Shown here one piece after another: positions 1 to 5,348 of a stretch of 5,348 bases of DNA. The stretch lies in assembly GCA_018623955.1 (NCBI GenBank), contig JAAZUX010000074.1, positions 1 to 5,348 of the forward strand, read 5' to 3'. The notes under the pieces were generated by a model. That model saw only the letters and a list, made by a program, of their open reading frames with translations, had not been told where the DNA came from and did no database searches. This stretch comes from Flavobacteriaceae bacterium. Lineage in GTDB: Bacteria > Bacteroidota > Bacteroidia > Flavobacteriales > Flavobacteriaceae. The position numbers were made by a program, and so were the translations under genes. Numbering within the stretch: position 1 is the stretch's first letter; every line of letters starts with the position of its first letter.

Positions 1-1
1 C

Positions 2-181
2 TCTAGGGAAAAGCTGCTCGAGCCCGAAGTTCCTGAAGGGATGGTCATCAGGCTTGATCTGAACGGCTTGGAAATCCCCGCGGGGAAATCCCTCCAAATC
101 AACGGTAAAAAAATACCACAGGAGGCAACTAAAAAATCTTTTTATTCACTCTCTTCGGGAAAATGGGAACTGATTTTCTGA
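2..181 (+). CDS. C-terminal fragment of an unidentified protein (5' end outside window)
   Basis: An open frame runs from the left edge to a TGA at 179-181 and encodes 59 residues ending in GKWELIF. The fragment alternates hydrophobic and polar residues (around MVIRLDLNGLEIP, then SLQINGKKIP), which suggests beta-strands of a C-terminal beta-sandwich, as often found at the end of carbohydrate-active enzymes. That reading is inference: no catalytic motif is in view and I do not recognise the family. Its position next to sulfatases and SusCD makes a PUL enzyme such as a glycoside hydrolase plausible. An in-frame ATG at 41-43 exists, but the frame is open upstream of it, so a longer gene running in from the left is more likely. 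The stop codon lies one base from the stop of the convergent sulfatase, which leaves no room for a dedicated terminator. Confidence 0.6.
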   Translation, partial: SREKLLEPEVPEGMVIRLDLNGLEIPAGKSLQINGKKIPQEATKKSFYSLSSGKWELIF

Positions 182-182
182 T

Positions 183-1721
183 CTATTTGAGCTGTAACTT
201 TTGGGTTTTGCCATATCCGTCTCCTCTGATGGCTTCAAAAGCGGTCAACATCTCCTGAAGTTTTTCGGGTTGGCTGTCTGCCAGGTTGTTTTGTTGGCCA
301 ATGTCTTCGGCAAGATTGTACAATTGAAAATCGGAATCATTCCCCAATTCAATTTGAACCTTTTCATTTACAGCGGGTCCTTTATAGGGGGGGATCATTA
401 CCCAATCCCCTTTTTTGAAGGCAGTTCTTGAGGTCGCCTCAATGACCAATTCATCTCTGCCTTGGTCAGATTTTCCCATCAAAAGATCCATTAAAGGTAG
501 GCTGTCGTCGGTTCTGACCTCACTGCCCACCAACTGGGCCAAAGAGGACAACAGATCCAATTGACTCACCATGGCATCGGAAACACCGGCTTGAATTTTT
601 CCTTTCCAATAGGTGAAAAAAGGCACATGGGTACCTGCTTCAAACAGGCTGTATTTTCCTCCGCGAAAAGGCCCCCAGGGCTTGTGATCCCCATTTTTTA
701 CGTCTGAATCATCATAGTAACCATCGTTTAAAACCGGGCCATTGTCACTGGAAAAAATGATGAGTGTATTCTCCAAAATCCCCTCGGCTTCAAGTACTTT
801 TTTTAGTTCTCCCAAACACCAGTCAGCCTCAACGATGGCATCCCCTCTGGGACCCAATTCTGACAGCCCTTCAAACCGTGGGTGGGGGGTTCTGGGAACA
901 TGTGGTTGCTGCATGGGATAGTAAAGGAAGAAAGGTTGATCCTTGTGGTCTTTGATGTATTTTTGGACGCCATTTAGAAAATGATCCGCCATATCGATAT
1001 CGCTCCATTTTGCAGCCTCACCGCCTTTCATAAATCCAATCCTTGGGATTCCATTGACAATACTGCTGTTGTGACCGTGATGCCACTTCATGGTCAATAA
1101 TTCGGGATGATCCAAACCGGTGGGTTCTCCCTCAAAATTCTTTTGGTAATTCACTTCAATGGGATCATTGGGATCCAGTCCTACGACATTTCCATCCTCA
1201 ATATAAACGGTGGGAACCCTATCCTGGGTCGCTGCCAAGATATATGAATAATCAAACCCCAATTGGTTGGGCCCGGGAGTTACCAATTCGTTCCAATTGA
1301 CATTTCCATTGCCCAAGCCCAAATGCCATTTTCCGATGATGGCGGTTTGATAGCCTTGCTGTTTTAACATTCTGGGTAGGGTCATCTGCTCAGTACCAAT
1401 GATCAAGGGTGCGGTACCGGCCAGAATTCTCGCTCGTTTTTCGCGCCATGGATATACCCCTGTCAACAGTGCATATCGGCTGGGTGTACAGGTAGCAGAG
1501 GTGGCATAGCCATTGTTGAATCGCATCCCTGCCATCGCCATGGCATCCATATTGGGGGTTTTTAGTTTTTTAGCCCCATTGTAGCTGACGTCTCCATAGC
1601 CCAAGTCATCCATATAGACAATGATGATATTGGGTTTTGTAGGGGCTTCTTTTTCGTTGCAGGAGATAAAACCTAAGGTGAATAATAAAACTAATGGGGT
1701 TAATTTGAACTTTAAAAACAT
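183..1721 (-). CDS. Lipoprotein sulfatase (formylglycine-dependent, type I), 512 aa
   Basis: This is a complete family S1 sulfatase, which hydrolyses sulfate esters on a sugar using a formylglycine made from an active-site cysteine. The N-terminus is a lipoprotein signal peptide, with a hydrophobic stretch at residues 7-19 and a probable lipidated Cys21 (FISC). Acidic residues follow (NEKE), compatible with outer-membrane or surface display. Calcium-binding aspartates are in MDDLGYGD (Asp38, Asp39). The maturation motif CTPSR is at 78-82, so Cys78 becomes formylglycine. GKWHLG (Lys131, His133), QQPHVPR (His274), SSDNG (Asp326, Asn327) and RGGK (Lys356) complete the usual sulfatase site. The C-terminal subdomain ends with the typical LYNL...NNLA region (about 467-481). 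Length is normal and no key residue is missing. The central part (about 155-230, including DRVP and GLDPNDPIEV) resembles, from memory, a subgroup that I associate with SulfAtlas S1_15 (6-O-sulfated galactose or GalNAc enzymes). That assignment is unverified. The start ATG directly precedes the signal peptide. The gene diverges from the second sulfatase and converges on the left partial gene. Confidence 0.96.
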   Translation of the reverse strand: MFLKFKLTPLVLLFTLGFISCNEKEAPTKPNIIIVYMDDLGYGDVSYNGAKKLKTPNMDAMAMAGMRFNNGYATSATCTPSRYALLTGVYPWREKRARILAGTAPLIIGTEQMTLPRMLKQQGYQTAIIGKWHLGLGNGNVNWNELVTPGPNQLGFDYSYILAATQDRVPTVYIEDGNVVGLDPNDPIEVNYQKNFEGEPTGLDHPELLTMKWHHGHNSSIVNGIPRIGFMKGGEAAKWSDIDMADHFLNGVQKYIKDHKDQPFFLYYPMQQPHVPRTPHPRFEGLSELGPRGDAIVEADWCLGELKKVLEAEGILENTLIIFSSDNGPVLNDGYYDDSDVKNGDHKPWGPFRGGKYSLFEAGTHVPFFTYWKGKIQAGVSDAMVSQLDLLSSLAQLVGSEVRTDDSLPLMDLLMGKSDQGRDELVIEATSRTAFKKGDWVMIPPYKGPAVNEKVQIELGNDSDFQLYNLAEDIGQQNNLADSQPEKLQEMLTAFEAIRGDGYGKTQKLQLK

Positions 1722-1797
1722 AATGGTTTGGTCGTATTTCGTTGGTTACCCAAATTAGTGATTTATAACTATTTTAGAGAAATTTTTATTCAAAAAC
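1722..1797. promoter_or_regulatory. Divergent intergenic region between the two sulfatase genes
   Basis: These 76 A/T-rich bases separate the start codons of the two divergent sulfatase genes and must hold both promoters unless transcription arrives from elsewhere. Neither start codon has a clear Shine-Dalgarno sequence. Both are preceded by A/T-rich sequence, as is common in Bacteroidota. For the rightward gene, TATTTTAG at 1770-1777 is a fair match to the Bacteroidota -7 consensus TAnnTTTG, but no TTG lies at the proper distance upstream. A small dyad TTGG-TTAC-CCAA lies at 1742-1753 and could be an operator half-site pair, though it is short enough to occur by chance. The function of individual elements is inferred. 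Confidence 0.5.
1764..1793 (-). promoter_or_regulatory. Candidate Bacteroidota-type promoter for the leftward sulfatase gene
   Basis: Read on the minus strand, a TTTTTG sequence ends with TTG at 1793-1791 and is followed, after 19 bases, by TAGTTATA at 1771-1764. The Bacteroidota primary sigma factor consensus is TTG, about 19 bases, then TAnnTTTG. Spacing fits, and four of the six fixed positions of the -7 element match. A transcript starting about seven bases downstream would have a 5' leader of roughly 35 bases. The match is imperfect in an A/T-rich region, so this is only a candidate. Confidence 0.28.
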
Positions 1798-3222
1798 ATG
1801 AAAATAAACAGCTCAAAAGTTTTAAATTTTTCCGTCCTGCTAACGGTTGCCATTACCTTGTTGGGTTGCAAAGATGCACCAAATAAAGTTTCACAAAAAG
1901 ATCACCCCAATGTGATCGTAATCATGACCGATGATTTGGGTTATGTAGATGTGGGATTCAATGGCAGTGTTGACATTCCCACCCCCAACATAGATCGCAT
2001 TGCCCGGCAGGGGGTAAAATTCACCAATGGTTATACTCCCTATTCTGTCTGTAGTCCCAGTAGGGCCGGTTTTATTACCGGGCGCTACCAACAGCGTTTT
2101 GGATACGAAAGAAATGCCCAATACCGACCCAATGACCCCAACATGGGTTTACCCCAAACAGAGAAAACCATCCCTGAAGTTATGGGTCGGGTTGGTTATA
2201 CCTCAGGCGTGATCGGAAAGTGGCATTTGGGAGCACATATTTCCAATCATCCGCTTAACCGTGGATTCGATTTTTTTTATGGACACTTGGGTGGAGGACA
2301 TCGTTATTTTCCCGATGAATTGACCATTGAAGACAGTTACTCCATCAATGATGAACCTCTGAGTTACAGAACCTGGATCATGCGAGATCATCAGCCGGAA
2401 AAAACAGATGAGTACCTGACCGATGAATTTTCCAACGAGGCGGTGAAGTTTATAGAAAAGAATCAAAAGGATCCTTTCTTTTTGTATTTGGCTTACAATG
2501 CCCCCCACGGCCCCCTTCAGGCAACACCAAGATACTTGGATCGTTTTGACCACATCAAAAACAAAAAGAGAAAAACTTATGCTGCTATGGTCAGTGCCGT
2601 AGATGATGGTGTGGGAAGGATACTTGAACGTCTAGAATCTCTGGGTATTATTGAAAATACCATGATCTTCTTTTTATCTGACAACGGTGGCCCTGAACCT
2701 AAAAATGGGTCAAATAATGGCCCGCTGAGGGAGGGGAAATCATCTATTTACGAGGGTGGAAACCGCGTTCCATTTGCCATGCAGTGGACCGGTGAAATTG
2801 AACCTATGGTCTATGAGTATCCCATTTCGAGTTTGGACATACTCCCTACGATAGCGGCCTTGACCCATGCCCCTTTGGCAGTAGATAGGCCACTGGATGG
2901 GGTAAATATTATTCCTTATCTAAAAGGAGAAAAACAAGGAAGACCGCATCAAACCCTATACGTGAGAAAATTTGACGATGATCTTTATGCTGTGAGAGAT
3001 GGAGATTTAAAATTGGTCACCAAGAAAAAGAACAGTGTAAAAGAATTGTACAACCTACAAGAGGATTTGGGGGAAGAAAACGATCTGGCAGAGACGTTTC
3101 CAGAGGAGGTCAAAAGGTTGGATTCACTACTTCAAAACTGGGATGCCCAATTGATCGACCCTATTTTCTTGGGATTGATTCATACCGAACGGTGGCAGAA
3201 AAGGTTAAAAGAAAATCCATAA
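1798..3222 (+). CDS. Lipoprotein sulfatase (formylglycine-dependent, type I), 474 aa
   Basis: A second complete S1 sulfatase, clearly different from its divergent neighbour. The signal peptide ends in a good lipobox, LLGC, with Cys24 the likely lipidated residue, followed by KD. The metal-site aspartates are in MTDDLGY (Asp45, Asp46). CSPSR at 85-89 gives Cys85 as the formylglycine precursor, with Arg89. GKWHLG (Lys141, His143), NAPHGP (His237), LSDNGG (Asp295, Asn296) and REGK (Lys314) complete the active site. Distinctive segments are RYQQRFGYE (97-104), NDPNMGLP (112-119), LGGGHRYFP (164-172) and WIMRDHQPEKTDEYLTDEF (193-211). From memory this pattern resembles SulfAtlas S1_19 and close relatives, which include marine carrageenan sulfatases. 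Subfamily and substrate remain unverified. LYNL...ENDLA at 417-431 is the usual C-terminal subdomain. The protein probably acts at the outer membrane or in the periplasm and needs a formylglycine-generating enzyme encoded elsewhere. The ATG at 1798 directly precedes the signal peptide. A hairpin terminator follows the stop codon. Confidence 0.96.
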   Translation: MKINSSKVLNFSVLLTVAITLLGCKDAPNKVSQKDHPNVIVIMTDDLGYVDVGFNGSVDIPTPNIDRIARQGVKFTNGYTPYSVCSPSRAGFITGRYQQRFGYERNAQYRPNDPNMGLPQTEKTIPEVMGRVGYTSGVIGKWHLGAHISNHPLNRGFDFFYGHLGGGHRYFPDELTIEDSYSINDEPLSYRTWIMRDHQPEKTDEYLTDEFSNEAVKFIEKNQKDPFFLYLAYNAPHGPLQATPRYLDRFDHIKNKKRKTYAAMVSAVDDGVGRILERLESLGIIENTMIFFLSDNGGPEPKNGSNNGPLREGKSSIYEGGNRVPFAMQWTGEIEPMVYEYPISSLDILPTIAALTHAPLAVDRPLDGVNIIPYLKGEKQGRPHQTLYVRKFDDDLYAVRDGDLKLVTKKKNSVKELYNLQEDLGEENDLAETFPEEVKRLDSLLQNWDAQLIDPIFLGLIHTERWQKRLKENP

Positions 3223-3223
3223 A

Positions 3224-3251
3224 AAAAGGGAGTGAATTTTCACTCCCTTTT
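3224..3251. terminator. Bidirectional intrinsic terminator between sulfatase and susD
   Basis: An 11-bp perfect stem (AAAAGGGAGTG pairing with CACTCCCTTTT) closes a 6-base loop (AATTTT, 3235-3240). It begins two bases after the sulfatase stop codon and lies 23 bases beyond the susD stop codon in the opposite direction. Read rightward, the GC core is followed by TTTTAATTAAAT. Read leftward, it is followed by seven T residues (complement of 3221-3227). T tracts on both strands and the convergent gene arrangement support use in both directions. Confidence 0.88.
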
Positions 3252-3274
3252 AATTAAATACCTATTGATTCCAA

Positions 3275-4795
3275 TTATTGAATTTTAAAACCTCCAGGGT
3301 TTTGTGTCAATTTACTGGTTGCAATCGCTTCAGCAGGTAATGGAGTAATGTATTGGTCTTTGGTGGGTTGTCTGACCAAAGGCACTTGCTCGTTGGGATC
3401 TCTTTTGGCAATAGCATCCTCGAGTGTTTCAGTTCTGATCAGGTCAAACCATCTTTTATTCTCTCCTGCTAATTCCCATCCTTTTTCTGTCACTATATCA
3501 TTTACTGTCGCAGTAGTAACATCAACCGAAGGATCAGCAGTATTTGGATCAAGACCAGCGGCTCTTCTCTTTACTTGGTTTAGCGCCTCTAATGCGGAGG
3601 CATCCATTGATCCAGAAGCTGCTTTGGCCTCTGCATAAATAAGTAAAACTTCTGAATAACGATAAACCTCAATGGGTCTGTACCCCATGGTTCGTGCAGC
3701 TACTGTTATGTCTTCTGATGCAGTCCACTTTCCATACATGGGGTGGAACCTTTGGGACACGTCCCACTTTATTGTTGGTGGATTTTTGGTGATAATCTTT
3801 CCCCCTGAAAATCCACGATTGGGAATTTCAGTTACAAAAGTTGCATCTTTTCTGGGCCCCTCGGGAAAATCTTTAAAGAATTGTAATTCGGGATACATAT
3901 CCGACCAGCCTCTGGCCATATGAAAGCTTGTGGCTGCTGGCATTTGATTACCAGTTGGGCCTTCATCTTTTGAGTATTGGGCAGATAAAATACTTTCTTT
4001 ACTGTTTGCATTTTCCATCAACCATAGTTTATCAATAGGTAATAATGTGTGATAACCCATGTCAATAACTTCTTTAGCCTTAGTTGCTGCCAATGCATTT
4101 TTGGAGGTGTCTTTTACTGGCCATCCAGCCCACGTAAGATATAAATCTGCAAGAGCGGTTTTGGCAACAGAGGACGATGCTCTGCCAACATTGGCAGTAG
4201 CCCCGGGAGCTGGCAAGTTGGCCTCAGCAAACAATAAATCTGCTTCAATGTGCTTGTAGTTTTCTAATACAGTCGCACGTTGCTCATCTCCGGTGGGTGT
4301 CATTCCATCCAAAATAATGGGTAAATTTCCATAGACCTTAACTAAACTAAGATAAGCAATTGCTCTCAAGCACCTTGCCTCTGCCTCAATGATAGCTTTT
4401 GAAGCGTCAGGAGCTGTGGAGGTCTGAAGTCCGTTTACTAAAGAATTTGCGTGGTAAATCAGCTTCCAAAAACCTTTCCAATCATAATCCAGCCAATTGA
4501 TATCAGCGTTTTCTCCGTTTCCATAATTGAATCCATCAAAAACCCTTAAAGGTGCTTTATTTCCCCCCCACCATGTGGTGAGATCATCGGATCCAAAGGT
4601 ATTGGTCCGGATTCGAAAACCTTGGTAAGTAACTTGAAGTTGCTTGTAAACCGGGGTTAATGCAGCAACAAGGTCACCATCCGATTTAAGGTTATCCAAG
4701 GATAAAATTCCACTTCTGTCTTCCTCTAGATCACTACAAGAGAAAACAAATAAAACCGAAGCGATAAGTGTAAATATTTTATATGTGTTTTTCAT
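3275..4795 (-). CDS. susD: SusD/RagB family outer-membrane glycan-binding lipoprotein, 506 aa
   Basis: SusD-like proteins are surface lipoproteins that sit as a lid on the SusC transporter and capture oligosaccharides. The first 20 residues form a lipoprotein signal peptide with Cys20 (VFSC) as the lipidation site. The following SDLEED is rich in acidic residues, as expected for surface-exported Bacteroidota lipoproteins. Family features include the helical N-terminal half with YKQLQ (50-54), FWKLIYHANSLV (109-120) and EAEARCLRAIAYLSLVKVYG (137-156), followed by TPR-like helices (about 208-245). The C-terminal SusD domain carries YRYSEVLLIYAEAKA (378-392), ALNQVKRRA (404-412), EKGWELAGENKRWFDLIRT (437-455), ITPLP (483-487) and the closing NPGGF (499-503). 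Length is normal for the family. The upstream susC stop codon is only 12 bp away, so the two are almost certainly co-transcribed. Family membership is near certain, but the ligand cannot be predicted. Symbol given by family, not by orthology to Bacteroides starch SusD. Confidence 0.97.
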   Translation of the reverse strand: MKNTYKIFTLIASVLFVFSCSDLEEDRSGILSLDNLKSDGDLVAALTPVYKQLQVTYQGFRIRTNTFGSDDLTTWWGGNKAPLRVFDGFNYGNGENADINWLDYDWKGFWKLIYHANSLVNGLQTSTAPDASKAIIEAEARCLRAIAYLSLVKVYGNLPIILDGMTPTGDEQRATVLENYKHIEADLLFAEANLPAPGATANVGRASSSVAKTALADLYLTWAGWPVKDTSKNALAATKAKEVIDMGYHTLLPIDKLWLMENANSKESILSAQYSKDEGPTGNQMPAATSFHMARGWSDMYPELQFFKDFPEGPRKDATFVTEIPNRGFSGGKIITKNPPTIKWDVSQRFHPMYGKWTASEDITVAARTMGYRPIEVYRYSEVLLIYAEAKAASGSMDASALEALNQVKRRAAGLDPNTADPSVDVTTATVNDIVTEKGWELAGENKRWFDLIRTETLEDAIAKRDPNEQVPLVRQPTKDQYITPLPAEAIATSKLTQNPGGFKIQ

Positions 4796-4807
4796 GTCTA
4801 AATATTT

Positions 4808-5348
4808 TTAAAATGTAAGATTAAATCCAACTGAAAATGATCTTGATATTGGGAAAGCATTAAAATCAATCCCAAGGTCAACATCAGAATTTCCTGAGGC
4901 CGTGGACACCGGATCAAAACCAGAATAATCAGTGATGATGAATAAATTTTCAGCATTGACAAAAACTTTTAGCTGCTCTACCCCCAACATGCTTAACGCA
5001 TCTTTTAAATTATAGGTTAAAGAAGCGCTTCTAAGAGAGGTATAAGATCCATCTTCTAAGAACTGAGAGGACAACCATTGGTTAGAATCACGTGCAGCCT
5101 GTGTTCCGGCGTGGATGGTATTGCTAGGATTGTCAGGTGTCCAGCTGTCGAGAAAATCTGCGTGAACAGCATGAAACTGTGCTGACCCAAGTCCCATCAT
5201 TTTCATTCTTTGGAAATTGTAGATTTCATTTCCTTGCGCTCCCTCAAATATCATATTTAAGTTGAAATCCTTATAATCAAAGTTTAAATTCCAACCCCAT
5301 GTAAAGTCAGGATTACCATCTCCAATGTTACCAATGTCCTCAGAGGTA
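4808..5348 (-). CDS. susC: SusC/RagA family TonB-dependent outer-membrane transporter, C-terminal part (5' end outside window)
   Basis: The minus-strand frame is open from the right edge to TAA at 4808-4810 and encodes about 179 residues, roughly the last fifth of a typical SusC protein of about 1000 aa. An internal ATG at 5254 is not the start: the upstream codons encode the conserved GNPDFTWGWNLNFDYKDFNL (fragment residues 11-30), which leads directly into the GAQGNEIYN motif. Later family motifs are QFLEDGSYTSLRSASLTYNL (95-114), LKVFVNAENLF (126-136), YSGFDPV (141-147) and a closing beta-barrel strand SFSVGFNLTF ending in Phe, the signal recognised by the barrel assembly machinery. SusC proteins import oligosaccharides across the outer membrane, powered by TonB-ExbBD, with SusD as the binding lid. 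The plug domain, carboxypeptidase-like N-terminal domain, TonB box and promoter lie beyond the right edge. The gene precedes susD in an apparent operon. Confidence 0.96.
   Translation of the reverse strand, partial: TSEDIGNIGDGNPDFTWGWNLNFDYKDFNLNMIFEGAQGNEIYNFQRMKMMGLGSAQFHAVHADFLDSWTPDNPSNTIHAGTQAARDSNQWLSSQFLEDGSYTSLRSASLTYNLKDALSMLGVEQLKVFVNAENLFIITDYSGFDPVSTASGNSDVDLGIDFNAFPISRSFSVGFNLTF

Noticed and set aside
201..431. Plus-strand open frame of 76 codons opposite the 3' part of the 512-aa sulfatase
   Set aside because: It is antisense to a gene with complete sulfatase motifs, and its translation shows no domain-like pattern or signal.
764..955. Plus-strand open frame of 63 codons inside the first sulfatase gene
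   Set aside because: It lies wholly antisense to conserved sulfatase sequence and is explained by the complementary codons.
1891..2553. Two minus-strand frames (1891-2121 and 2203-2553) and one plus-strand frame (2027-2212) within the second sulfatase gene
   Set aside because: All overlap the catalytic core of a clear sulfatase. None has a plausible start context or recognisable family features.
3348..4259. Three plus-strand frames (3348-3638, 3672-3923, 4059-4259) opposite susD
   Set aside because: They are antisense to a SusD gene with conserved motifs across the same stretch, and their translations look like reverse-frame artefacts.
4808..5254. A stand-alone 148-aa protein starting at the ATG at 5254
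   Set aside because: The frame is open to the right edge, and the codons upstream of the ATG encode conserved SusC sequence, so the ATG is internal to a truncated susC.
1..5348. CRISPR array, tRNA or rRNA gene, insertion sequence ends, long direct repeats
   Set aside because: I looked for regularly spaced repeats, terminal inverted repeats, transposase-like frames and tRNA-like folds and saw none. Coding sequence fills nearly all of the window.

Overview
This window looks like part of a polysaccharide utilisation locus (PUL) from a Bacteroidota bacterium, probably marine or otherwise exposed to sulfated glycans. The evidence is a SusC/SusD outer-membrane glycan uptake pair beside two formylglycine-type sulfatases, lipoprotein signal peptides on SusD and both sulfatases, and A/T-rich leaders without clear Shine-Dalgarno sequences. 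A Cytophagales or flavobacterial host fits, but no phylogenetic marker is present, so genus cannot be fixed.

Layout from left to right. Positions 2-181 (+) hold the last 59 codons of an unidentified protein. Its stop codon lies one base from the stop codon of a convergent sulfatase lipoprotein at 183-1721 (-, 512 aa). A 76-bp divergent intergenic region (1722-1797) separates that gene from a second, clearly different sulfatase lipoprotein at 1798-3222 (+, 474 aa). A strong hairpin at 3224-3251, with T-rich tracts on both sides, ends this gene and the convergent susCD transcript. SusD lies at 3275-4795 (-, 506 aa). Upstream of it, 12 bp away, is the C-terminal part of the SusC/RagA TonB-dependent transporter (4808 to the right edge, -).

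How the genes may work together (inference from known PULs): SusC and SusD bind and import sulfated oligosaccharides, while the two lipoprotein sulfatases remove sulfate esters outside or just inside the outer membrane so that glycoside hydrolases or lyases can act. No glycoside hydrolase, lyase or regulator is complete in the window. The left partial gene could be one but is not recognised. The polysaccharide cannot be named from this sequence. Features resembling sulfatase subfamilies known from galactan and aminosugar sulfate substrates are noted as hypotheses.

No tRNA, rRNA, CRISPR array, insertion sequence or long repeat was seen. The region is an ordinary but well-formed PUL fragment. 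I found no convincing sign of a new kind of system.
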